The notes beneath the pieces are model-generated. The model did no database searches, had not been told where the DNA came from, and saw nothing but the letters and a program-made list of their open reading frames with translations. The translations under genes and the position numbers were made by a program. From the NCBI GenBank assembly GCA_037144255.1, contig JBAWXE010000055.1, positions 1 through 17,494 on the forward strand: a stretch of 17,494 bases of DNA, read 5' to 3'. The DNA is from JBAWXE01 sp037144255 (GTDB lineage Bacteria; Bacteroidota; Bacteroidia; Chitinophagales; Chitinophagaceae). Below, in pieces: positions 1 through 6,788 of the stretch (position 1 is its first letter; each line of letters opens with the position of its first letter).

Positions 1-1
1 G

Positions 2-244
2 GTCATATTCGAAGAGTTCAAAGGTACCGGCAATATGGAACTTCAGATGGACCGGAACATGTTCCAGAAGAGGATCTATCCCGCGATCGACATAAAGCGG
101 TCAAATACGCGCAAAGAGGAGCTCCTCGTCCATCCCGACGAGCTCAAGCGCATATGGCTCATGAGGAAGGTATTGAACGACCATTTTACAGGAAGTAAAA
201 ATAATTTGAATTATTTGAAAACAAGCGTATTTACATTAATATAA
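2..244 (+). CDS. rho: Transcription termination factor Rho, C-terminal end (5' partial, abnormal tail)
   Basis: Only the last 80 codons lie in the window; the reading frame enters at base 2. The encoded segment VIFEEFKGTGNMEL, then PAID, then TRKEELL and the WLMRKVL helix, matches the C-terminal part of the Rho ATPase, the hexameric RNA helicase that ends transcription. The expected Rho sequence stops after about codon 61 (base ~184). In the family roughly 30 more residues follow (an EAMEFL-like helix and a final NEEFL-like stretch). Here they are replaced by about 19 unrelated residues rich in Asn, Thr and Lys. By hand count G+C falls from 50% (bases 1-180) to about 22% (181-240), and the CTC/GTC/CGC codons of the first part are unlike those of the following genes. 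It may be a truncated or foreign rho copy, or an assembly junction. Family identity is certain; functionality is not. Confidence 0.85.
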   Translation, partial: VIFEEFKGTGNMELQMDRNMFQKRIYPAIDIKRSNTRKEELLVHPDELKRIWLMRKVLNDHFTGSKNNLNYLKTSVFTLI

Positions 245-304
245 AATGTTATATCTGTTATGTGAGCCTTGTTATTTAATCATAGAAAATCGTGTTAGAT
301 TTCT

Positions 305-312
305 TAATTTTG
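305..312 (+). promoter_or_regulatory. Bacteroidota -7 promoter element for ffh
   Basis: TAATTTTG matches the Bacteroidota -7 consensus TAnnTTTG at all fixed positions and lies 41 bases before the ffh start, which would give a leader of roughly 35 nt. No TTG/TTTG -33 element sits at the preferred 19-21 bp spacing, so the call rests on the -7 box alone. Confidence 0.45.
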
Positions 313-353
313 CATCCCATTTTCATTTTGACAAGAATATTTGAGCTAAATAT

Positions 354-1697
354 ATGTTTGAGAACCTGAGTGAGCGGCTGGAGTCCGCGTTTAAACAGCT
401 AAAAGGCGAAGGACGCATTAATGAGATCAACATAGCATCGACCGTAAAGGAGATACGCCGTGCGCTGGTAGATGCGGATGTGAACTATAAGATAGCCAAG
501 GAACTGACCGATAGGATAAAGGACAAGGCGATGGGTGAGAAGGTGATCACTTCGGTATCGCCAGGACAGTTGATGGTGAAGATAGTGAAGGATGAGCTGG
601 CAGAACTGATGGGTGGTATTGAAAAGGAAATAGACCTGAGCGGTAAACCAACAGTGATACTGATAGCAGGTTTGCAGGGTTCGGGAAAAACGACCTTCTC
701 GGGCAAACTGGCCAACTTTCTGAAATCGAAAAAAGGACGTAATCCGTTGCTGGTAGCAGCAGATATCTATCGTCCTGCGGCGATGGACCAGTTGCAAGTA
801 TTGGGTGAGCAAATAAAAGTACCTGTATACACAGAAAGAGATAATAAGAGCGCTGTAGAGATAGCCGTGAACGCTATAGCACAGGCTAAGAGAGATGGGA
901 ATAGTATAGTGATCATAGATACTGCGGGCCGCCTGGCAATAGATGAGGTGATGATGCAGGAGGTAGCCGATATAAAAGCAGCAGTGAATCCGCATGAGAT
1001 ACTGTTTGTAGTAGACTCTATGACGGGACAGGATGCGGTGAATACAGCAAAGGCATTTAATGAAAGATTGGATTTCAGTGGGGTAGTACTTACCAAACTG
1101 GACGGTGATACAAGAGGTGGTGCGGCCCTGTCTATCAAGTATATAGTAGACAAGCCTATCAAGTTTGTGAGTATGGGTGAGAAGCTTGATACACTGGATG
1201 TTTTCTATCCGGAACGTATGGCACAGCGTATACTAGGTATGGGTGATATCACCACCCTGGTAGAACGCGCTCAGGCACAGTTTGACGAGGTACAAGCTAA
1301 GAAACTAGAGAAGAAGATAAGAGCCAATAAATTTGACTTTGAAGATTTTAAAGAGCAATTAGGGCAAATAAAAAAGATGGGTAATATCAAAGACCTATTG
1401 GCCATGATACCCGGAGTGGGCAAGGCTATGAAGGATATTGATATATCTGATGATGCTTTCAAAGGTATAGAAGCTATTATTAATTCTATGACACCCTATG
1501 AACGTGGTAATCCGGATGTGATAGATGGTAGCCGCCGTAAGCGTATAGCAAAGGGATGTGGAAAAGACATATCGGAAGTAAATGCCTTTATGAAACAATT
1601 TGACCAAATGCGACAGATGATGGGGCAGATGAACAAATTCAAAGGAATGGGAATGGGTGGAGGAATGCCTGGAATGCCAATGCCGGGCAGGAGGTAA
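354..1697 (+). CDS. ffh: Signal recognition particle GTPase Ffh (SRP54)
   Basis: Ffh binds 4.5S RNA and hydrophobic signal sequences on ribosomes and, with its receptor FtsY, delivers nascent membrane proteins to the Sec translocon. All SRP54 parts are present in 447 aa, a normal length: an N-terminal helical domain (1-90); the G domain with the P-loop GLQGSGKT (106-113), ADIYRPAA (136-143), DTAGR (189-193) and TKLDGDTRGGA (247-257); and the M domain (about 305-447) with the RNA-binding stretch GSRRKRIAKGCG (392-403) and a Met/Gly-rich tail. No Shine-Dalgarno precedes the ATG, as is usual in Bacteroidota; this start gives the standard N-terminus MFENLSERLE. A perfect TAnnTTTG element lies just upstream. 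rpsP follows after 129 bp with its own promoter element. The neighbourhood with rpsP recalls the ffh-rpsP order of many bacteria. Confidence 0.98.
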   Translation: MFENLSERLESAFKQLKGEGRINEINIASTVKEIRRALVDADVNYKIAKELTDRIKDKAMGEKVITSVSPGQLMVKIVKDELAELMGGIEKEIDLSGKPTVILIAGLQGSGKTTFSGKLANFLKSKKGRNPLLVAADIYRPAAMDQLQVLGEQIKVPVYTERDNKSAVEIAVNAIAQAKRDGNSIVIIDTAGRLAIDEVMMQEVADIKAAVNPHEILFVVDSMTGQDAVNTAKAFNERLDFSGVVLTKLDGDTRGGAALSIKYIVDKPIKFVSMGEKLDTLDVFYPERMAQRILGMGDITTLVERAQAQFDEVQAKKLEKKIRANKFDFEDFKEQLGQIKKMGNIKDLLAMIPGVGKAMKDIDISDDAFKGIEAIINSMTPYERGNPDVIDGSRRKRIAKGCGKDISEVNAFMKQFDQMRQMMGQMNKFKGMGMGGGMPGMPMPGRR

Positions 1698-1747
1698 TGA
1701 TTTATAAAATAATTTATACGTTTATTTTTAAAAAATACTTGGAAGAA

Positions 1748-1782
1748 ATTGATAGGTATTAGGTTGAGAATCCCTATCTTTG
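1748..1782 (+). promoter_or_regulatory. Promoter for rpsP (TTG-N23-TATCTTTG)
   Basis: TATCTTTG at 1775-1782 is a perfect TAnnTTTG -7 element, 44 bases before the rpsP ATG. A TTG at 1749-1751 sits 23 bp upstream, at the long end of the spacing reported for Flavobacterium promoters. A transcript would start near 1788. An AT-only 7-bp inverted repeat, AAATAAT/ATTATTT with a TTCT loop (1809-1826), directly abuts the start codon. Confidence 0.5.
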
Positions 1783-1826
1783 CCATCCTTAAAAATCATT
1801 GTTAACGCAAATAATTTCTATTATTT

Positions 1827-2348
1827 ATGGCGGTAAAAATTCGTCTCCAACGTCACGGGTCTAAGAAAAGACCTTTCTACTTCATCGTAGTATCGAACAG
1901 TACATCACCACGCGATGGTAAATTCATTGAAAAGCTGGGTACTTACAATCCATTGACCATCCCTGCAACCGTACGTATCAGTCGTGAGCGTTCATTGCAT
2001 TGGCTGACCAAAGGTGCACAACCAACTAACACATGTCGTCGTATCCTTTCATTCAAGGGTGTACTGTACATGAAGCATCTGATGCGTGGTGTATCTCTGG
2101 GATTGTTTGATGAAAAAACAGCTTGGGAAAAATTTGAAACATGGAATGCAGAGCATGAGCAATTGGTAGCAAAACGTGAGGAAACTCATCGTGCGCACAA
2201 GAGCGAAAAACGCCATGCTACTATGACAGATTCTGTACGTAAAGTAGAAGAAAAACATGCTGCTAAAATAGCTGCACAAGTACAAGAAGCAGAAGCTGAT
2301 GCCAATGGTGATGCAGAAGCTGAAACTACAGAACAAACTGAAGGTTAA
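1827..2348 (+). CDS. rpsP: 30S ribosomal protein bS16
   Basis: bS16 is a small-subunit protein that binds 16S rRNA early in 30S assembly. The N-terminal 80 residues show the family signature: AVKIRLQRHG at the start, the PRDGKFIEKLGTYNP motif (about 28-42), and KGAQPT followed by a KGVLY motif (about 62-81). The protein is 173 aa, about twice the 80-90 aa of proteobacterial S16. The extra C-terminal half (from about residue 95) is charged, Lys/Glu/Ala-rich and probably helical, ending in an acidic tail; such extensions are usual in Bacteroidota. Codon use is that of a highly expressed gene (mostly CGT for Arg). rimM-trmD-rplS, which often follow rpsP elsewhere, are absent; a hairpin-rich gap and glf follow instead. 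Confidence 0.97.
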   Translation: MAVKIRLQRHGSKKRPFYFIVVSNSTSPRDGKFIEKLGTYNPLTIPATVRISRERSLHWLTKGAQPTNTCRRILSFKGVLYMKHLMRGVSLGLFDEKTAWEKFETWNAEHEQLVAKREETHRAHKSEKRHATMTDSVRKVEEKHAAKIAAQVQEAEADANGDAEAETTEQTEG

Positions 2349-2387
2349 GACCTCATATCCTGTAAAGGATAACATATAGTAATTTTT

Positions 2388-2423
2388 GCAAAGAGCAATG
2401 GTGGAAACATCATTGCTCTTTGC
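2388..2423 (+). terminator. Long hairpin with GAAA tetraloop after rpsP, possible terminator or RNA-stabilising 3' end
   Basis: Two 13-nt arms, GCAAAGAGCAATG (2388-2400) and its exact reverse complement (2411-2423), are joined by an inner GTG/CAT extension (one G-U pair) capped by a GAAA tetraloop at 2404-2407, giving about 16 pairs. It begins 39 bases after the rpsP stop. No U-tract follows on either strand, so it is not a classical intrinsic terminator; it may instead protect the rpsP mRNA 3' end or pause polymerase. A second, weaker inverted repeat (AAGATAGT/ACTATCTT, 2428-2452) comes directly after it. Confidence 0.5.
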
Positions 2424-2484
2424 GTATAAGATAGTTTACAAACTACTATCTTCATGTTTCATTATATACCCAATAAGCTAGTAA

Positions 2485-3624
2485 ATGAGTGAGCAAAACC
2501 AGAAATATGATCTTGTAATAGCCGGTGCAGGGCCTGTGGGCTGTGTAATAGCAGAGCGGGCAGCAAGACTATTGGGTTGGAAAGTGCTGATAGTAGACAG
2601 GCGTAAGCATATAGCAGGAAACTGCTACGATACACATCATGAAAGTGGTGTGTTGATACATAAGTATGGGCCCCATTATTTCAGAACGAATAAGCCGGAA
2701 TTGTTGCATTATCTGTCATATTTTACTGAATGGATAGAAGGTAACTATATAGTGAAGAGTGCTATAGATGGAGAGCTGTATCCTTTTCCAATCAACCTAT
2801 TGACGTTGCGCCAATTCTTTAAACAACCTGATCTTACTGCAGAGCAAGCATCAGTTTTACTGGAATCGAAACGAGAACATATAGGGCATCCTAAGAATTC
2901 GGAAGAGTTTGTACTATCGAGAGTGGGGAGAGAATTATATGAAGCATTCTACCTAGGATATACCATGAAGCAGTGGGGTATCCACCCGCGAGACCTGGCA
3001 CCATCGGTATGCGGAAGGATACCTATAAGACTAAACGAGGATGAACGGTATGTGGACCATGGTTTTCAGGTGACACCAGCAAAGGGGTTCACAGCTATGT
3101 TTGCTAATATGATAAAGCATCCGAATATTGAGGTGATGTTGGAAACTGACTTTAATGATATTAAGAATAGTGTTAGGCCTAAACGGGCATTAGTATATAC
3201 AGGGTCGATAGACGAGTACTTTGATCATAAACTGGGTAAATTGCCATGGAGATCGCTGGAGTTTGTATTTAAAGAAGAGGATAAGGAATTTGTGCAACCA
3301 TGTGTGCAGATCAATCATCCGACAGATGAACAGGACTATACACGAAGTGTAGAGATCAAACATGTAACAGGACAACAACACCCACATACAGTAGTATCAT
3401 ATGAATATTCCAGAACAGAGGGAGATCCTTACTATCCGGTACCTATGGAGGCAAATGCCAAACTTTATGAGCAGTACAAAGTACTGGCAGAGGAAGAGAC
3501 CAGAAAGAATCATGTATTCTTTTGTGGCAGACTAGCAGAGTACAAATATTATAATGTGGACGAAGTGATAGAGCGGGCATTCCATACATTCAATACCATC
3601 AGGGAGCGTTATGAGCATCAATAA
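2485..3624 (+). CDS. glf: UDP-galactopyranose mutase
   Basis: This flavoenzyme interconverts UDP-galactopyranose and UDP-galactofuranose in the cytoplasm, supplying galactofuranose for surface glycans. The 379-aa protein has the usual length. It begins with the FAD-binding Rossmann motif GAGPVG (14-19). UGM signatures follow: GPHYFRTN (62-69), YPFPINL (99-105), GYTMKQWG (158-165), GRIPIR with the UDP-binding Arg (177-182), DYTRSVEIKH with the second conserved Arg (R287), DPYYPV (314-319) and GRLAEYKYYNVDE (348-360). The first signature reads YFRT where the commonest form is IFHT; this looks like a subfamily variant, as the other active-site residues are kept. There is no Shine-Dalgarno and no clear promoter in the 136-bp gap upstream. 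Its 3' end overlaps the next glycosyltransferase gene by 14 bp, so the two are co-transcribed and probably translationally coupled. Confidence 0.93.
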   Translation: MSEQNQKYDLVIAGAGPVGCVIAERAARLLGWKVLIVDRRKHIAGNCYDTHHESGVLIHKYGPHYFRTNKPELLHYLSYFTEWIEGNYIVKSAIDGELYPFPINLLTLRQFFKQPDLTAEQASVLLESKREHIGHPKNSEEFVLSRVGRELYEAFYLGYTMKQWGIHPRDLAPSVCGRIPIRLNEDERYVDHGFQVTPAKGFTAMFANMIKHPNIEVMLETDFNDIKNSVRPKRALVYTGSIDEYFDHKLGKLPWRSLEFVFKEEDKEFVQPCVQINHPTDEQDYTRSVEIKHVTGQQHPHTVVSYEYSRTEGDPYYPVPMEANAKLYEQYKVLAEEETRKNHVFFCGRLAEYKYYNVDEVIERAFHTFNTIRERYEHQ

Positions 3625-4324
3625 GCTATGGGTGGTAATGCCTGTGTATAACGAGGAAGAAGCCATAGCGGGTGTGATACAAGAGTGGCAACAAGAGCTA
3701 GATGCCAGTAAAGTGCCTTATATATTCTGTATACTCAATGATGGTTCAAAAGATAATACGCTGCATATACTCAAGAACTTTGAGCAACAATACCCTAATA
3801 TAAGAATAGTAGACAAGCCTAATACAGGGCATGGACAAAGCTGTATATATGGTTATAAGCTGGCATTAGAACAAGGTGCAGACTGGATATTGCAGATAGA
3901 TTCTGATGGGCAATGTGATCCGCAATATTTCTCACAATTCATACAAGAGATGGGAAATAATAAAGCAGTGTATGGACAACGCACTACAAGGGATGATGGT
4001 TTTAACAGAATGGTGATATCGAGATTTGTAAGCTTATTTACTTTTGTGGCAACAGGTATATGGATAAAAGATGCGAATGTGCCATATAGGCTGATACATA
4101 AGAGTGTGATGAAGGATTTAGTTGATAAGGTGCCAAAGGATTTTCATCTGGCAAATATATATGTATCTGTACTGAGCAGGAAGCAAGAAAAGATCAAGTG
4201 GGTACCAATACATTTTAGGAAAAGGAGTGGTGGGGTAGCTAGTGTTAAGACTTTTTCTTTTATGAAGCATGGGCTAAAGTTATTTCAACAATTAAGGACT
4301 ACTAATAAACAATCAATGAATTAA
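3611..4324 (+). CDS. Family 2 glycosyltransferase, polyprenyl-phosphate sugar synthase-like
   Basis: A GT-A fold glycosyltransferase of the dolichyl/polyprenyl-phosphate mannose or glucose synthase type, expected to move a sugar from a nucleotide donor to a lipid phosphate at the cytoplasmic membrane face. Motifs: PVYNEEEAI (11-19), LNDGSKDNT (42-50), NTGHGQS (71-77), and QIDSDGQCDP (95-104) with the metal-binding DSD at 97-99. PYRLIH (158-163) is also typical of this group. It is 237 aa and lacks the C-terminal transmembrane pair of GtrB-type enzymes, so it resembles soluble Dpm1. The start lies inside glf (14-bp overlap) with AGGGAG at 3601-3606, five bases before the ATG, one of the few good Shine-Dalgarno sites in the window. 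The downstream GT-C protein is a natural user of its product. The sugar cannot be assigned. Confidence 0.88.
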   Translation: MSINKLWVVMPVYNEEEAIAGVIQEWQQELDASKVPYIFCILNDGSKDNTLHILKNFEQQYPNIRIVDKPNTGHGQSCIYGYKLALEQGADWILQIDSDGQCDPQYFSQFIQEMGNNKAVYGQRTTRDDGFNRMVISRFVSLFTFVATGIWIKDANVPYRLIHKSVMKDLVDKVPKDFHLANIYVSVLSRKQEKIKWVPIHFRKRSGGVASVKTFSFMKHGLKLFQQLRTTNKQSMN

Positions 4325-4339
4325 TTTAGTAAGTACAAT

Positions 4340-6475
4340 ATGACGGTTACTGATCATAAGGCAAATGAAATACCTGCTAATGAAAATGCTATATGGGCCA
4401 AAGCGCTACGTATAAGTTTGATTATAGTATTCGTATTGATGAGTATTATGAGTTTTTGGTATGGGATATCCGGAGATGAGATAGATATGCATGCTTATGG
4501 TAAAGCCATACTTCAATACTTTACTTCTTTTGGTAAGGACACATTGGTATTCCATATGCCTAAAGAATTCAATAGGGATGGAGTGATACAATATTATGGA
4601 GGGCTTTTTGATCTGATATGTGCAGTAGTGAACAAAGTATCGCCTCTGAATGAATTTACAACGCGGCACTTACTGAATGCTTGGACCGGCTTCCTAGCCA
4701 TTTTTTTTGCGGCCAAAGTAGCTATGAAAATACTAAACAAGCAAGCAGGAGTATCATGTGTATGGATCATGTTCCTATCTCCATTTTTTTTAGGTCATGC
4801 TATGAATAATCCTAAGGATATACCATTTGCAGCAGCCTATATAGCAGCGATCTATTTCATGATACGATTGTTTGAGCAATTGCCTTCTCCATCATGGAAG
4901 GATTATTTGTGGGTGATATTGTGCATTGGTATGACTATTAATGTGCGTGTAGGTGGGATATTGCTTATACCCTATTTATTAGTGTTTGCGGTTTTGGGTC
5001 TAGTGTTGCCAACACCTTTACAAGAGCAAAAGGTACCTTGGAAATCATATGTGAAGCCACTTATCATTGTTGGTTTATGTGGCTTTTTTGCAGGTAGTAT
5101 CTTATGGCCATATGGTATACAAAATCCGGTTAATAACCCTTTTATAGCACTAAATAAGATGAGCGATTTTAGGATGAACATTGTACAGGTATATGATGGG
5201 GTTAGATTACTATCAGGAGAACTACCTATTACATTCTTACCCAAAAGTTTTTTGATAACCAATACCTATGTAGTACTGATAGGTATAGTATTGATGGTAT
5301 GTTTCTTATGGAATATCAGAAAAAGCAACTATGCTATAGTCTTATACTTTGTATTATTTACAGCCATTTTTCCTGTAGTGTATATCATATATATGCGGTC
5401 TAACGTATATCATGCATGGAGGCATGAGTTATTTATATTTCCATCAATAGCGGTAGTATCAAGTGTAGGTTGGGTAATGCTATCTGAAATATTGCAAAAA
5501 AGAGGATTTAAGTATGTAGGAATTGCAATTGTTGGAGTATTACTAATAGAGCCTATTAGTTTCATTGTAAGTACATTCCCTAATACGATCACCTATCATA
5601 ATGCATTTGTGGGAGGCATTAAAGGGGCATATGGAAATTATGAAATGGATTATTATTACAATAGTGTGAAACAATGTACTGATTGGTTTACAGCAAATGA
5701 GCTGAAGAAATACAAGGCAACAGATACAATCATACTTGCCACTAATGCACCGCATATTGTAGCGGAATACTTGAAGGATCAAAAGAATGTAAAAGTGGTA
5801 TATGTGCGCTTTAGTGAACGGAACCAAAGTGCCTGGGATTATGTGATCTTTCATATAGCTTTGATACCAGAGGACTATAGGCTAGGCGCATGGCTGCCAT
5901 CAACCACTAAGTATAAAGCTGAAGTGAGAGGCAAAACACTTTGTGCAGTTATCAAGCGTCCATCTTATGATGATATAAAGGGATATGCAGCATTGAATAA
6001 AAAGGATAATGATAGCGCAATAACTTATTTTGCCCGATACTTAATACAAGATCCAAAAAACATATCGATCTTACTTAAAATCGGGCATCTGTTATTTGCA
6101 CAAAGCAAGGTGGATAGTGCCTTCATGTATCTGAAAACAGCCTATGAAATTGATACAACAGATATTGAGGCTAAAAGAATGTTGGGAATGATATGTGTTA
6201 TGAAAAATGATTTTAGCAATGCACTTTCTTTTTTCAATAGTATTGTGAAAGAAGACCCAAGCTATGCTGAAGGGTACTTTTATTTAGGTATGGCGTATGA
6301 GGGCTTGGGAGATCATGAAACGGCTATATATAATTTTAAAATAGCTGTTAAGGAACCTAGTATAGCCCCTAGATGTTATAGGGTAATGAGTGATATATAT
6401 AAAAAAAATAATGACATGGCTAATGCAGAAGAAATGTTAGATGCTGCATTGCAGGCCACTCAAAATGCAAGATAA
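4340..6475 (+). CDS. GT-C (GT39-like) membrane glycosyltransferase with C-terminal TPR domain
   Basis: A 711-aa polytopic membrane protein. After a short cytoplasmic start, TM1 (about 24-42) is followed by an acidic GDEID motif (45-49), the position of the catalytic Asp in GT-C enzymes such as protein O-mannosyltransferases and ArnT, which take a sugar from a polyprenyl-phosphate carrier. A NNPKDIPFA motif (156-164) and many further hydrophobic segments (about 115-420) fit the GT39 family. A KGAYGNYEMDYY segment (428-439) opens a non-membrane domain (about 430-540), and residues 545-705 form about four or five TPR-like helical repeats, which may bind a partner or acceptor. It starts 15 bp after the GT2 gene, so the three sugar genes form an operon. 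The acceptor is unknown: a glycan, lipid or protein is possible. Confidence 0.82.
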   Translation: MTVTDHKANEIPANENAIWAKALRISLIIVFVLMSIMSFWYGISGDEIDMHAYGKAILQYFTSFGKDTLVFHMPKEFNRDGVIQYYGGLFDLICAVVNKVSPLNEFTTRHLLNAWTGFLAIFFAAKVAMKILNKQAGVSCVWIMFLSPFFLGHAMNNPKDIPFAAAYIAAIYFMIRLFEQLPSPSWKDYLWVILCIGMTINVRVGGILLIPYLLVFAVLGLVLPTPLQEQKVPWKSYVKPLIIVGLCGFFAGSILWPYGIQNPVNNPFIALNKMSDFRMNIVQVYDGVRLLSGELPITFLPKSFLITNTYVVLIGIVLMVCFLWNIRKSNYAIVLYFVLFTAIFPVVYIIYMRSNVYHAWRHELFIFPSIAVVSSVGWVMLSEILQKRGFKYVGIAIVGVLLIEPISFIVSTFPNTITYHNAFVGGIKGAYGNYEMDYYYNSVKQCTDWFTANELKKYKATDTIILATNAPHIVAEYLKDQKNVKVVYVRFSERNQSAWDYVIFHIALIPEDYRLGAWLPSTTKYKAEVRGKTLCAVIKRPSYDDIKGYAALNKKDNDSAITYFARYLIQDPKNISILLKIGHLLFAQSKVDSAFMYLKTAYEIDTTDIEAKRMLGMICVMKNDFSNALSFFNSIVKEDPSYAEGYFYLGMAYEGLGDHETAIYNFKIAVKEPSIAPRCYRVMSDIYKKNNDMANAEEMLDAALQATQNAR

Positions 6476-6616
6476 TATTGTATCTGTTTTCTTGAGTATT
6501 GATAATCATTTACAGTGAATATTTTTTTAATATAAAATAATTATACATTTTATTTTTTCGGAGTGTGTACATTTTTTTTAGAAAAAAAATGAATTTCAGA
6601 GAAGTTTGGAATATTT
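6476..6616. other. AT-rich upstream region of rpoB with AT cruciform (UP-element-like)
   Basis: The first part of the 313-bp gap before rpoB has no gene and is strikingly A/T-rich. It holds a 22-bp perfect inverted repeat at 6570-6591 (CAT plus eight T, AG, eight A plus TG) and several T-runs. Its 3' edge is 25 bp before the rpoB -33 element, a place where AT-tracts can bend DNA or contact the RNA polymerase alpha subunit. No clear terminator for the upstream sugar operon was seen. Confidence 0.4.
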
Positions 6617-6647
6617 TTTGCTATTAAGTAGGTTCTTCTTATATTTG
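6617..6647 (+). promoter_or_regulatory. Strong Bacteroidota promoter for rpoB
   Basis: TTTG at 6617-6620, a 19-bp spacer, and TATATTTG at 6640-6647 match the Bacteroidota consensus TTTG-N19-21-TAnnTTTG at every fixed position. The transcript would begin near 6653, giving an rpoB leader of about 135 nt. The first leader bases can form a small CCCC/GGGG hairpin (6651-6663), followed by the 8-bp palindrome GCACGTGC (6670-6677). Confidence 0.75.
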
Positions 6648-6717
6648 CCTCCCCTTACTGGGGCTGCTAGCACGTGCACAAAATATTATTGAGTAAATTT
6701 TATTGATACAGATATGA

Positions 6718-6758
6718 CCTGTACTGAAAGGTGTCGCCTTTTGGAACAGGATTTTTTT
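6718..6758 (+). terminator. Intrinsic terminator / candidate attenuator in the rpoB leader
   Basis: CCTGT (6718-6722) pairs with ACAGG (6746-6750). After one A-A mismatch, eight more pairs (6724-6731 with 6737-6744, two of them G-U) close on a TGTCG loop, and seven T follow directly at 6752-6758. It lies after the rpoB promoter and ends 30 bases before the start codon, so it would cut rpoB transcription unless prevented. The 3' arm CCTTTT (6737-6742) is also complementary to AAAAGG at 6768-6773, part of the rpoB ribosome binding site. Confidence 0.65.
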
Positions 6759-6770
6759 GTTTGTTGTAAA

Positions 6771-6776
6771 AAGGAG
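6771..6776 (+). promoter_or_regulatory. Shine-Dalgarno site of rpoB
   Basis: AAGGAG lies 12 bases before the rpoB ATG, a slightly long spacing. It is notable because most genes here have no such site, and because it overlaps the end of the putative leader ORF and can pair with the terminator's 3' arm. Confidence 0.5.
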
Positions 6777-6788
6777 ATTTAAGATACT

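Larger units (their letters stand above)
6714..6782 (+). other. Putative 22-codon leader ORF upstream of rpoB
   Basis: An ATG at 6714 opens a 22-codon frame ending at TAA 6780-6782, six bases before the rpoB ATG. The peptide (beginning MTCTERCRLLEQ) has four Cys and runs through the whole terminator hairpin and the AAGGAG site. There is no Shine-Dalgarno. A frame this short can occur by chance; its placement relative to the terminator is what makes it notable. Confidence 0.3.

Noticed and set aside
245..353. Search for a tRNA or small RNA between rho and ffh
   Set aside because: No cloverleaf or strong hairpin; only an ffh promoter element was seen.
399..995. Long minus-strand open frame opposite ffh
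   Set aside because: It lies entirely within the certain ffh gene, and its translation shows no domain and an odd Tyr/His/Cys-rich composition.
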